Of a DNA stretch of 64,000 nt, positions 54,896 to 64,000 are shown piece after piece (within the stretch, counting starts at the first letter, position 1; every line of letters begins with the position of its first letter). The DNA is taken from contig DF239028.1 in assembly GCA_000507305.1 (NCBI GenBank), positions 210,256 to 274,255 on the forward strand. Direction: 5' to 3'. A program made the translations under genes and the position numbers. The notes under the pieces are model-generated. The model had not been told where the DNA came from, ran no database searches, and saw only the letters and a list, made by a program, of their open reading frames with translations. The stretch comes from Breviolum minutum Mf 1.05b.01. Lineage: Eukaryota; Sar; Dinophyceae; Suessiales; Symbiodiniaceae.

Positions 54896-57800
54896 TTCGG
54901 TCGAGTGCACAAGTTTGTGCCGTGACGTTACTCAGCCGTTTTGGCGTAGTAACCTGACGTGGGTATAAATAAATTTGATGATGATGGTAAATGTCAGAAT
55001 AGTTAGGACTGACCTAACTGCAGACAAAAATTTGAAACTCAACCACCGGCATGCATAACACGATGGCAACGCCAAGTACGTTGCATACTGCGAACAACGC
55101 CCTTTTCAGTATGGAAGTATTCCCACAGTTGTTTTGCAACGATAGCATCGATTCTGGACCGATACCTGTGAGAGATACATAACACTGGAATAGAATAGCC
55201 AAACACATTCAAACCATCACTGCCTGGCCCCCGTTCACGTAAGGGAAACGGCATCATGTCAGGCATATATTTGACAATCCATCGAATAACTTTCATCCAT
55301 GTTCGATTTTGAGTCCCCAAATCACAACTGGCAAGATCAGCCCCAACATTCAAGTCACGCAATTGATATTTGACACTACCCCCAACCAGCACCGGTGCCA
55401 TAGTACCAGTTGAACAGCAGAAATGAAAATACGTCTCAGTAACCGAAATGTGAGAGGATGAAGGGTCCCAATCTAAATTGCACCACCACCTGAAAAATCG
55501 CCAAAAGAACGTATCACCAAAAGGCCAACAATCATGAACAGTAGTAGGTACGGGAAGTTGAAAAGCGGAGCTACTTGCCGGAACCAACCAGTTGTTAAAA
55601 TCAATACAGCCCTGATGTTGAATGACAACCTTTTCAGACTTGGCAATAAAGACTTTCGTCATTTGACACCAAAAATCGTGCAGACCCTTGAGCTTTTTGG
55701 TCTGAGTCACCCATTGGTCATACATCTTATGGAGTTTGGTGAACAACGGTTGTGTTTGTTGAACAACTTTTTTGGCCCATCTATCAACAGTGTCGCTATG
55801 CATTGCACACCACCGGTCCAATCCATCAGCCATGAACCGCCAACACTGATGTGATCGTACTTTAGTGACAGATATGTCCCCGTCACCCCGTCTTTGCAAA
55901 TGCCAAACAATGCGACCCCAAAATTCATCATGTTCAAACTCAGGAATGGCGGTACCACACCGAAGAGCGTCAAGAATTTTGTTGAGGTCATTGACAACAG
56001 CTTGGCAATCAATGTACAGGTGTACTTTCCAATGATTTCTCAACGCAAGTTCAACACCGTAAATTTCAGCTCTGAAAGCCGTGTGAAATATTCCAGGTAA
56101 AATGGAAGTTTCAACAACCTTGTATCTATACCCATTTGTGACCAAAATGGCGGCTGCACCACCAAAAGCAAACATAGGATTGTCTCCGAAAAAGCAACTA
56201 CCGTCAGTAAAGACCCGAGCAATCTCCTCACTAAATGTAGGAAGAGCTAAATCAGGAAAGCTAATTGCATAGCTACTTTTATCAAACAAAGGTTGAATGT
56301 CTAACGGAAGAATCCCGAAATTCCAACACGCAAGCTTTGTTTTCGCAAAGGAAATAGCAGATGAAAATTGCTTCCTCAAAGCTTCAATCTCTTTGCAACA
56401 AAAGATCCTATGGTACTTATTGTCCCTTTCGCCACACAAAGGACACTTGTCAGTCAAAATGCTGCGGTTAAACTTGGACAGGATGTCATGTGTTGTATGT
56501 TTTCCAGAAGCCCAAGCGGCAAGAATTCCTTGTTCAAATGAATCCCTCCCATTGTAACTCCGTCGAAAAGCAATAACATCAAAAGAGTCAACGTCAAAGC
56601 CTTTACGGTCTTTCATGAGAGAGCAAACATGAAAACTCCAAGCCCACCGCATCATCTGCACCAACCAAGATTTTGCACAATGAAACCAGTTGACTGCAAG
56701 TCCGGTATCATGTATCATGTCCCCATCTTGAATGCAAGTCCATCCCAAAGCCTTCATGGTTTTACGAAAGGAAATGGCAGGACCAACCTTTCCAACATGA
56801 ACCTCCACAGCAATTTTGGAGAGAAAAGCATCTTGTCGATGGGGAAATGTTTTGCAAAACCTTCTCCAAAAACAACAACGACGAATTGCCCCAAGTAATT
56901 CCGGGTCAGAAATATCTCCAATGCAACTAAGACCTAACAAAGCATTAGCCCCGCCATGACAACGATTAATCGATGCAGCAAAAGGGCCACGAATTCGTTT
57001 CCAGTCATCATTGGAGACAAAATGAATGCATGAACCGTATGCAGTTGTCCCAATTCCTGCAGTAAGGGCCATTGTTTGCTTGAACTTTTTGGGCAAGCGT
57101 TTGTGTTGAATTCTTTTGAGAACTCCTTTTGCTTTTGCAACCCTCTTCTTGAAAGTCTTTTTTCTCAATCTTTGACCATATGCCATGTCACACCCCATGT
57201 CAACTGCATTAAGTTCAAGTTTGGGTTGAATGCCACAAAACTGTACTTGTTTAAGACCACGGCGAATCTGCGGCGTAGTACCCCAAACCCAGCTTTTGTC
57301 TGGGGCAATTTCCATTTTGAGAAGATGAACACAATGTTCAAGTTCAAGCATGGAAGTCTGTAAGTCACTCACAGTGTTGCAAATGACACCCCAGTTGTCA
57401 GCAAAACAAGGTGTAACAACATCCTCAACTTGTTGTTGCACACACATAGTAACGAACCACGTCAAACAAGCCATGATGGGAATGCTAAAAGGACATCCTT
57501 CAGGAATACCACATGTAGCAAGATGTTTATCGCCAATGCCACCACCAAGCTCAATATGTCTATAAAGGTGATCAAGCATACCTTTCAGAGCACAAATGAT
57601 TTCACAAGAAATTCCAGCCTTGGAAAGAATTTCGAAACTTGGTTTCCTTGGCACAAGGTTAAAACATTTGCGAAGATCAATTACAAGACCACACTTGCCA
57701 ATATGATCTTCACTTGCCTGTTCAAGCAGCTCCGCCACATAAGCTTGCAAACATTCACTAGAAACATGCCCAACAACTCCTGAAATTTCAGTCGGTATGA

Positions 57801-58761
57801 TATTTCCTAAGTGATCAAGGGCTTCAGCAGCACGGTATCGAGCCCAAAGCCTGTAGACGCGGCTGAGAATCGTAATAGGTCGTAGGGCTGTGCTATCAGT
57901 AGTTCCAGTGTTGGATTTAGCAAGCATCACAGTACGTGCTGTGGTCCATCGCTGTGGCCAATTGCCATGTTGCTCTATGTGGTGGAAAAGTTCAAACAAC
58001 AAAGCGACAATGGGAAAAGGCATAATCTTGAACTCTTTAATGCTGAATCCACAAGCTCCTCTAGCGCTCTTGGCAGAAATATGTTTAAACATAGCTTTCC
58101 ACTTGTCATATTGAAATGGTTGATATTCACACGTAGGACAATTCTCAAGAGCCTGTAGCTTATTAAGAATGTCATCCCAGTGTGGATCATCGTCATGGAA
58201 ATCAGGTCTCTGCCAAAATTTATTCCATTCATCTGCAGCAAGTTGTTGCATTTCTGCTGGAACGGCCGTGAGTTGATTCTGAACAATTTTCATGTCGTTG
58301 CTGCGTAATTTGAGAGGACGATCAACAACAAGGTGCCCTTCTTCCTGCTTCAGAATCATACACTCTTGGCTTTGAAAAGAAACAGGTAAGGTCAAATCAA
58401 AACATTCAGGGCAATGTGAAATCTTGATCTTCCTCACCCCTTCTTTGGGCCATTTAATTCGCTTGACTGTGGCCTTCACAACCTTCCCAAGGTGCGTAAC
58501 AGGTGGTAGTTTCTGATCTTTGATTGTTGCAAATGCAACAGGCCCACCTTTTGCAAGATCAACAGCAACCCGTTTCTTTTGAATGAGACGGAATCGTTGA
58601 TAAAAATCAGAGACTTCTTCATCTACAAAAGCAATGAGTACCCTTTCAAGTTCTCCAATAAGGTCAGGAGAAGGAATTTCACCAGGAACAAAAAAGCCAA
58701 TTTGATCCAACATCCATCCCTGAAAATTCGGAAGAAAACCATCAGCATGAAGTAACAGTCA
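54896..58761 (-). mobile_element. Non-LTR (LINE-type) retrotransposon, 5'-truncated
   Basis: The body carries one long minus-strand frame (55039-58713). Sequence beyond the stop, to about 54896, would be the 3' UTR; it contains ATCATCATCAAATTTATTTA but no poly(A) tail. No endonuclease is encoded upstream in frame, so the copy is 5'-truncated, or its first part lies beyond an intron. Exact ends and target-site duplications were not found. Confidence 0.75.
55039..58713 (-). CDS. LINE reverse transcriptase / RNase H protein
   Basis: It copies the element's RNA at the target site. The 1224 residues are uninterrupted. Residues 1-250 hold a CPEC pair (101-104) but no AP-endonuclease motifs. The RT spans about 255-480: LRPIT at 277-281, motif A around Asp346 (LVIDLRKCFN), motif B GIPEGCPFS at 402-410, motif C FADNWG at 437-442 and motif D near 466-478. 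Motif C has Asp439 followed by Asn440 where most RTs have a second Asp. A CPLC-x7-H-x3-C finger lies at 757-772. RNase H spans about 833-985, with Asp837 (FTDGS), Glu883, Asp902, His955 and Asp977. The frame remains open upstream to a TGA at 58759-58761; TTTTCAG|GG just before the Met resembles an AG|G acceptor. The C-terminal 240 residues are uncharacterised and Trp-rich. Confidence 0.95.
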   Translation of the reverse strand: MLDQIGFFVPGEIPSPDLIGELERVLIAFVDEEVSDFYQRFRLIQKKRVAVDLAKGGPVAFATIKDQKLPPVTHLGKVVKATVKRIKWPKEGVRKIKISHCPECFDLTLPVSFQSQECMILKQEEGHLVVDRPLKLRSNDMKIVQNQLTAVPAEMQQLAADEWNKFWQRPDFHDDDPHWDDILNKLQALENCPTCEYQPFQYDKWKAMFKHISAKSARGACGFSIKEFKIMPFPIVALLFELFHHIEQHGNWPQRWTTARTVMLAKSNTGTTDSTALRPITILSRVYRLWARYRAAEALDHLGNIIPTEISGVVGHVSSECLQAYVAELLEQASEDHIGKCGLVIDLRKCFNLVPRKPSFEILSKAGISCEIICALKGMLDHLYRHIELGGGIGDKHLATCGIPEGCPFSIPIMACLTWFVTMCVQQQVEDVVTPCFADNWGVICNTVSDLQTSMLELEHCVHLLKMEIAPDKSWVWGTTPQIRRGLKQVQFCGIQPKLELNAVDMGCDMAYGQRLRKKTFKKRVAKAKGVLKRIQHKRLPKKFKQTMALTAGIGTTAYGSCIHFVSNDDWKRIRGPFAASINRCHGGANALLGLSCIGDISDPELLGAIRRCCFWRRFCKTFPHRQDAFLSKIAVEVHVGKVGPAISFRKTMKALGWTCIQDGDMIHDTGLAVNWFHCAKSWLVQMMRWAWSFHVCSLMKDRKGFDVDSFDVIAFRRSYNGRDSFEQGILAAWASGKHTTHDILSKFNRSILTDKCPLCGERDNKYHRIFCCKEIEALRKQFSSAISFAKTKLACWNFGILPLDIQPLFDKSSYAISFPDLALPTFSEEIARVFTDGSCFFGDNPMFAFGGAAAILVTNGYRYKVVETSILPGIFHTAFRAEIYGVELALRNHWKVHLYIDCQAVVNDLNKILDALRCGTAIPEFEHDEFWGRIVWHLQRRGDGDISVTKVRSHQCWRFMADGLDRWCAMHSDTVDRWAKKVVQQTQPLFTKLHKMYDQWVTQTKKLKGLHDFWCQMTKVFIAKSEKVVIQHQGCIDFNNWLVPASSSAFQLPVPTTVHDCWPFGDTFFWRFFRWWCNLDWDPSSSHISVTETYFHFCCSTGTMAPVLVGGSVKYQLRDLNVGADLASCDLGTQNRTWMKVIRWIVKYMPDMMPFPLRERGPGSDGLNVFGYSIPVLCISHRYRSRIDAIVAKQLWEYFHTEKGVVRSMQRTWRCHRVMHAGG

Positions 58762-58853
58762 CAAATGAAGGTTTACAACGGTTTTTAGGGATTCCCCACA
58801 AAAAATGTGAAAATCCTGGTGGTGACTGTTACTAGGTTGGGGGGTAGATCCCA
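58751..58853. repeat. Foldback element family H upstream of the LINE frame
   Basis: AGTAACAGTCACAAATGAAGG and CTGGTGGTGACTGTTACT are inverted, with centre TTTTTAGGGATTCCCCACA as in the copy at 22049. The outer part is kept only on the right (AGGTTGGGGGG). Confidence 0.75.
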
Positions 58854-59143
58854 ACCACAGACATCTATAGGTTAAATGTGTTGCTACGTGTTGTCACACT
58901 GCTATCACTTTGGTGGGGTTGGGGAGGGAGTGCGCTACAAATGAGGCAAAGACGTACGACTAGCAAGATGCCATTGGGAGTTATTTGTGTCATACTGTTT
59001 TGTACATCTTGATCATGTCTTTCCATAAAATTCATCAACCTTTGGATGATCCGACCCATCTAAAGACTACTAAACCATCCTCATCAGTGATGGGACATGG
59101 ATGCACAACATCCCCTCCGGAGGCGGAGCAGTACTTCATACAG
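58854..59143. other. Spacer between LINE and next exon
   Basis: No element or clear exon is seen. A plus-strand frame opens at 58985 and runs to 59659; its first part is not coding-like. Confidence 0.35.
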
Positions 59144-59234
59144 GTGGCCTTAAAGATAGATGTGAAGCACAGCCAGGTGGCGAAGCGAAGGGGCGCGGCG
59201 TTTCAACCGGTGCTTCAAAGGGTTGTAGGAATGG
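59144..59234 (+). CDS. Candidate exon, basic
   Basis: After TACTTCATACAG the frame reads VALKIDVKHSQVAKRRGA then AFQPVLQRVVGM, ending at ATGG|GTAATT. The frame continues open for another 140 codons to 59659 (LNGKWLERGWRVRSKLID and onward), so a longer coding block is possible. No family was recognised. Confidence 0.42.
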
Positions 59235-59728
59235 GTAATTTGCCTATGATAACTGACATGTTAAATGGAAAGTGGTTAGAACGTGGTTGGAGAGTGAGAA
59301 GTAAATTAATTGACACATTTTTGAATTCAGGACATGAATGGATTTTGAAACTAACAGAACCAAACAGATATGCATGTTTCCTGGATGTTGGGGTTAATTC
59401 TCAGACAGGTCTGTGTCCTATTGTCACTTGCGAGGTCTTTCTTTTGGCAACTGAACAAGGATCCGGGGATACCTCCTACTTGCACAAAAGAATAAGAAAT
59501 CCAACCTGGGGTTCAAAAGAGTCTCCTGAGAAGGGTAAAATTCAAAATCACTGTACACATTGTTACAAAACATGCATTTTGGCGTGGTTCCATGACACGC
59601 TTGCCGGGGTTTCTCGAAAACATGATGTCACCCACCCTGTCGCACCTTCGCTTCTCTAAAAGGTGGAGATCACTGTGTTGAAGTCGGAAGCCACCTTGAG
59701 ACTTGGACAAGTGCGGGGATGAAAAAAG

Positions 59729-59885
59729 GTATAGATCATCCCAGTTAGTAAATGGTTAGTATCACCCGCATTCATAAGCCATTAAACGGCCATTGGAAAA
59801 TCGTCCCACAACCCTACTTAGGGGACTAAAACTGACCCTGGTTAAGTTATTAACCACTTACTAAATGGAATGATCCTCCAAGTAG
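59729..59885. repeat. Foldback element family G, uninterrupted
   Basis: GATCATCCCAGTTAGTAAAT and CTTACTAAATGGAATGATCC are inverted; the right part aligns with 2450-2576. It has no nested C element. Confidence 0.7.
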
Positions 59886-60215
59886 GTGAACAAACACCAC
59901 CCATCATTATTGAGGATCAGCTGTTAGACCACTTAGAATCTTGAATTCGTGCGCATCGCTCCCACTGCGCGTCTTGAACGAAGTTTGCAACATCTTGCCA
60001 AATCTGCATCCACAGTTCTTCCCGGCTCAGGAATCTTCGAAACCTCATTGAGGGAAACAAGATGCTAGGCATCCCTCCCCCTCCATCGCAGTGTCTTGGT
60101 GAACAAGGGTGGCAGGTGGCCTGACCGCTAGGGCGTTTCGGCCTATGCCATTTGGGCTTTGGGGAGGTTGGAGGTACGTCCCCCAAGACTCACAGCTCAA
60201 GAATTCATCAATATA

Positions 60216-60300
60216 TTTGGTCAAATTATAGAGACCTCACACGCTTATTTCAGGGAAATCTAGGTTGGTGAACATAGTATTCCATTTGGTCAGAATATAT
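60216..60300. repeat. Foldback element family E
   Basis: TTTGGTCAAATTATAGAGACC is followed by GGGAAATCTAGGTTGGTGAA and CCATTTGGTCAGAA. The middle is shorter than in 35272. Confidence 0.6.
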
Positions 60301-60514
60301 TCTTTTTACACACCGGCTATCAAGAGTCGCAACAGTTCCCTCCAAGAACTTCACTTAGTTGATCTTTTGCATATCTTTTGCTCTTCAAGTCGGATTGGAT
60401 GGTAAGAAAAAATCCAACAGCCTTCGTACGTATATATTGGAGCCATTTTTTTGGCGCTTGAATTTTTCCCCTGGGAAACACCACCGGCAGCGCTTTTCGG
60501 TGGGTGAAAAACGA

Positions 60515-60596
60515 GGCGTGTCTTGCAGCATTTGTTGAAAGCCGCGGAGATCCTTGGAGTTGTATCGAACAGCCAGGGCTCTCTTGGGACATGTGA
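60515..60596 (+). CDS. Candidate exon, two frames open
   Basis: It lies between AACGAG|G and ACAT|GTGACA. One frame reads CLAAFVESRGDPWSCIEQPG; another, after TTGCAG, reads HLLKAAEILGVVSNSQGS. One of them is probably coding. Confidence 0.3.
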
Positions 60597-60620
60597 CAAC
60601 AAAACCCGTATCGGATACAA

Positions 60621-60702
60621 GGGGCTGGCATATTTACCTACATGCGCTTTATTTTTATGGTAAATGTTTAGGTACATATGCCACCTCCATGGATGCAATG
60701 GG
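60621..60702. repeat. Foldback element family D, short
   Basis: GGCATATTTACCTACATGC faces TGTTTAGGTACATATGCC; CCATGGATGCAATGGG follows. Confidence 0.6.
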
Positions 60703-61021
60703 AGAGGAAACAGACATACCTTTTTAAGGGGTTTTCGGTTTTAGCTCTCTTGGCTGTGCTGGCTGCTAAAAATTGCCTCAGTTGAATCGTAGCATTTGCT
60801 TTCAACTTGGACTCATGTTGGACCCTCATCATGGCCAGATAGAATTGCACTGGTATCAAACATCAGGAAGTATTTTTGCCATTTTTTGCCATCGTGGTTT
60901 TCATCAACATCGCTATTCTCGTTTGCAGTTTGAGCATTCATCTTGCTTCCTTTGTGAAAAGGAGATGCGGGAAAGAGCTCCAGAGTCCCTAAAATCACTG
61001 GCTAGAGATGGATATATGATA

Positions 61022-61132
61022 CTGTTGATGCAAGACATCCTGCACCAGTTGATATGGTAAATATCCAGGCCCATTATTTACAGGGTTTTGTACATCCCAG
61101 GTGGTTGTTGGGGATTTCTGAACCATCAACAG
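61022..61132. repeat. Family F element, intact, 111 bp
   Basis: The tips CTGTTGATGC and CCATCAACAG are flanked by TA on both sides. Internally GACATCCTGCACCAGTTGAT and CAGGTGGTTGTTGGGGATTT. Confidence 0.82.
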
Positions 61133-61542
61133 TAGGGGATCGAAACCATCGGTAAGCGAATTGGGAGAATCAAAAACAGATCCCACCGAAAAGGGCAAGC
61201 AAAACTATGATACCACATCATTTATTTATATTTATATAGCAGATCCATCTAGATCCGTAGCGGTCAATGACCGATGAATTGTGATAGTAACCACAACTAT
61301 AGCAACAAGAAGCAATGTATAATGATAGCAACGATGATAATTCTAATCAAACAATATATAATGATGCTTAAACACATTCAAGACAAGAGAAAGGAAGCAC
61401 AACAAAAAACACATACAAGAGCTGTGCGCACAAACAAGCAAGCTGTGATATTGGCGCAGCGGACGGTATGGAAACAGGATTGACAAGTCTTTCCCTACTA
61501 CTAATATTTGCAGTCGATATTTGTTGTTTTGTTGCATGACAG

Positions 61543-61633
61543 ATACGATCCATGTATTGTATACTTGCATACAATTATATAGTTGATGTGTGTGGTAAAT
61601 TTAAATGTAGGTACATATATGCCAGTCCCATTT
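61543..61633. repeat. Foldback element family D, diverged
   Basis: ACGATCCATGTATTGTATAC on the left, TTAAATGTAGGTACATATAT and GCCAGTCCCAT on the right. Confidence 0.6.
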
Positions 61634-61710
61634 ATCTTAGGTTATGTTTTTTGTACCCATGTTCCTACTATGAGCTATTCTGAGGCCGCTTGAATCCCCA
61701 TTTCCCCAAG

Positions 61711-61781
61711 GATTTGGAAGATCTTGGATATGGAACTGGACGAAGGTATCCACAAAGACCACATTTCAGAGGCACCGAAGG
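61711..61781 (+). CDS. Candidate exon, frame uncertain
   Basis: The acceptor CCATTTCCCCAAG|G and donor GAAGG|GTAAAG are good. One frame reads DLEDLGYGTGRRYPQRPH then FRGTEG. A second frame runs past the donor to TGA 61889-61891 with VKFAKGKHAYYKPTRPFS then QAHHGLNKRMLEWLKKKA, a basic C terminus; that may be the true reading. Confidence 0.38.
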
Positions 61782-62132
61782 GTAAAGTTTGCTAAGGGAA
61801 AGCATGCGTATTACAAGCCAACCAGGCCATTTTCTCAAGCACATCATGGGCTGAACAAAAGAATGTTAGAGTGGTTAAAGAAGAAGGCATGAAGCGAAAT
61901 TGATAGGGTGAAGAGATTCATTAGCTCCCTTCATTCTTGTGATTTTGCCAAAAAATACTCGCCACACCTGCCGTAAAACAACCCAGGTGTTTTACTGCCT
62001 TGCGAATCAACTGGAGTTACTGTAAATCAATGATGGCAGTTGAACCCTTTTTTTCTCCCCGATTCACATGGCATGGCTCTCATGAGATAAACATCTTGTC
62101 GCAAAGCCTCTGATTGCTTTCTTGCTTTCTTG

Positions 62133-62204
62133 CTTGTTTGTTTGTTTGCTTGCTTTTTTGTTTGTTTGTTTGTTTGTTTGTTTGTTTGTTTGTTTGTTTG
62201 TTTG
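62133..62204. repeat. TTTG microsatellite
   Basis: It is a near-perfect tetranucleotide run with a few CTTG variants at the left. Confidence 0.95.
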
Positions 62205-62360
62205 TATGGTTTATGTCTTTTCCTTTCATGGATGTTTTGGAAAGTCTTTGAAATTGTCTGACTCAAATTGACCGCACCCCAATTTTGGGTGGGATTTCCT
62301 TCCAGCATGGATAGTAATAGTATGGAGTCAGTCTCATTTTTTTTGGAAACATCCAAGACT

Positions 62361-62472
62361 TACCCCCTGAAAACAAAAATGACAATGGAACATCCACCAT
62401 TTGAGTCGACGTATTTCCTATTTTTCACATGTTTGTTTTTCTTCATCCAGTCATGTTAGTTTTCAGGGGAGT
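62361..62472. repeat. Foldback element family C, diverged
   Basis: CTTACCCCCTGAAAACAAAAATGAC faces TCATGTTAGTTTTCAGGGGA, one repeat arm on each side, with ACATCCACCATTTG inside. Confidence 0.5.
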
Positions 62473-62622
62473 ACTTGGTGCTATCGGTTGGTTGTAGAAT
62501 TCTGGCTTCTCCATGAGGGCGGAACATCCGTTCTGTTAAAAACAGTGCAAATTTCCACTTTGGTAGGACTTATTATTCCCTTTCCCCAGGTACCCCTTGT
62601 TTTGGTATTTATATTTATATTA

Positions 62623-62740
62623 TATCTAGGTGTTGGTTTCAAATATTTTTCAATTTTCACCCCAAAAATTGGGGAAGATTTTCCAAAATTGACTTTCGCA
62701 TATTTCTTCAGATGGGTTGGTTCACCCACCAACCAGATAT
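62623..62740. repeat. Foldback element family B
   Basis: It runs TATCTAGGTGTTGGTTTC to TTCACCCACCAACCAGATA, with inner TTTTCACCCCAAAAATTGG. Confidence 0.82.
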
Positions 62741-62763
62741 TCTTTTGAAAGATCCATATGGGC

Positions 62764-62873
62764 TGGGTGTTTCCTTAAATGGTGCTACCCCCAATCTCCA
62801 CCCTAAAATGATCAGTTTTAGTAGGAAAACCCATGGGTTTGTTGGGGAGACCCACCATTTAAGGAAACCCCCG
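62764..62873. repeat. Foldback element, A-like subfamily
   Basis: TGGGTGTTTCCTTAAATGGT and CCACCATTTAAGGAAACCCC are the arms. It is the cleaner partner of 31186-31303. Confidence 0.8.
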
Positions 62874-63093
62874 TATAGTCATGTCATCATCAAATCATCC
62901 GCAGCACTCTTCTTGAAACAGATCGGATCTTTCACCTTTTTGACCCCGTCACCCGGAAAGGCCGCTGATTCCACCAGGTGACCTTGGAACGTGTCGAAGT
63001 GTTGAGCCACAACGTCTTGCATGAACTAGAAGAGGTGATGAAAGAAAGCAACCTGCCATGGTGGAAAAGGATGGAAAAGGGAAAATCCAGGAA

Positions 63094-63194
63094 CTAGGTG
63101 GTGGTTTCAAACATTTTTTTTCCACCCCTATGGGAAATGATCCAAATATATCCAAATTGACTAATATTTTTCAGATGGGTTGAAATCACCAACT
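63094..63194. repeat. Foldback element family B
   Basis: It runs CTAGGTGGTGGTTTCAAAC to GTTGAAATCACCAACTA, with inner TTTCCACCCCTATGGG. Confidence 0.75.
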
Positions 63195-63681
63195 AAAGGA
63201 AGGCGTTTTTCGTTGAAAACTTGTTGTTTTGTTTTTGTTGTTTATTGTGAAGGGATGTTGCTTGTTGGGAGTGGTTTGTGCACTCCGGGAAACACATGGA
63301 CCAAATTCGGGAGCCCTCCGTGCGGCTTACTAACGCACCAAAGGTGGAGCCCCAAAAAATGCGATGATGCCTTGTGTAAGATGTGTTTTCTTTCTCCATT
63401 TCCCAACAGGAGATGTTCTGAAAACATGTCAGTACTGAGGTTTCTTAAACACAAAAACCTTATCATTGGTGGGTATGGTGTCACCACTTCCCCACCATTC
63501 CCCGAGGTCTTCCATTGGTGGTCAACACCACGGTCCCTGCCTATGCCATGACACTTTCCGACTCTTTAGCGCGATATGCCTCAATGATCACGGAAGAGGT
63601 CGGGGCCGGGTAGTGGGATGATCAATGTGCAGGGATCCTTAAGAAGCTCTAGGGAACGGTTCATCTTCCATTTCTAATACA
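63195..63681. other. Stretch with a weak plus frame
   Basis: A 123-codon frame (63180-63551) with CFLSPFPNRRCSENMSV is open, but begins in repeat sequence and lacks clear borders. Confidence 0.3.
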
Positions 63682-63718
63682 TCTGGTCAAATTATAGCGA
63701 CCTCACACGACCTCACTG
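63682..63718. repeat. Family E left arm only
   Basis: CTGGTCAAATTATAGCGACC and TCACACGACCTCA match 35272 exactly; the right arm is absent. Confidence 0.6.
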
Positions 63719-63780
63719 TGAAATTACGACCTAAACTTTTGAAATAGTGGGTACGGTGCGCGGTGCGTAATTTGCGTAGT

Positions 63781-64000
63781 TTGGCGGCCCAAAAGGCTGA
63801 ACTTTTGCGCCTCTGAGAAAGCCCAAGAGTTGCTGCATTTTGTTTCAAAACCGTTAAATTTAGCCACTTTGGCACCCCAAATGGCTCAAATTTGGTGATT
63901 TTGTTAAAAATGCAAGGGTTCATGCAGGGGAGGATTCAAAACGGTTAAATTCAGCCACTTTGGCACCCCAAATGGCTCAAATTTGGTGATTTTGATAAAA
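63781..64000. repeat. Tandem array, about 90-bp unit, cut by window edge
   Basis: Units share CACTTTGGCACCCCAAATGG and CTCAAATTTGGTGATTTTG. TTTGGC occurs at 63781 (diverged unit), 63868 and 63959, spacings of 87 and 91 bases. The last two units are about 95 percent alike by eye over 65 bases. Confidence 0.85.

Noticed and set aside
63855..63890. Spliced-leader-like sequence in the right-edge array
   Set aside because: Only AGCCA and TTTGGC match, and the sequence is repeated in each tandem unit; mentioned as a weak resemblance only.
1..64000. Bacterial operons, CRISPR arrays, tRNA or rRNA genes
   Set aside because: No ribosome-binding sites with contiguous genes, no regularly spaced direct repeats of CRISPR type, and no recognisable RNA gene were seen.

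Overview
The window looks like nuclear DNA of a dinoflagellate, most likely a Symbiodiniaceae-type species. This rests on four things seen together: a selenocysteine-type glutathione peroxidase with a degenerate dinoflagellate spliced-leader (SL) sequence just upstream, a long LINE-type reverse transcriptase/RNase H reading frame, many short coding islands that begin with G directly after AG, and dense populations of short foldback elements between them. The species is inferred, not shown.

Two genes are firm. (1) 17233-18030 (+) is an uninterrupted glutathione peroxidase whose catalytic residue is encoded by an in-frame TGA, read here as selenocysteine. (2) 55039-58713 (-) is an intact 1224-residue reverse transcriptase, zinc-finger and RNase H protein of a non-LTR retrotransposon. 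It has no endonuclease domain in the frame and has FADN in place of the usual catalytic (Y/F)xDD.

Most other coding sequence seems to be exons of 20-70 codons, nearly all on the plus strand, bounded by AG|G acceptors and GT (once GC) donors. Three runs of exons keep reading phase across introns: 543-4949 (Pro/Ala-rich protein), 12845-16127 (basic C-terminal part; one link missing) and 30812-32415 (3' end of a gene with its stop). Others are single candidates. No family was recognised for these spliced genes, and several islands are open in more than one frame, so confidence is modest.

The stretches between exons carry at least eight families of short terminal-inverted-repeat elements of about 80-160 bp, named A to H here, with about fifty copies. 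Some abut or supply splice signals: the 3' tip of F elements gives a CAG acceptor, and an A-type element starts at a GT donor. They may be MITEs or introner-type elements that create introns. Other repeats are a long TTG-rich microsatellite (21305-21845, with one ambiguous base), a TGGAAA minisatellite (30089-30309), two TTTG arrays, a 478-bp-offset segmental duplication (3301-4126) and a roughly 90-bp tandem array running off the right edge.

I saw no rRNA, tRNA, CRISPR array or prokaryotic operon structure.
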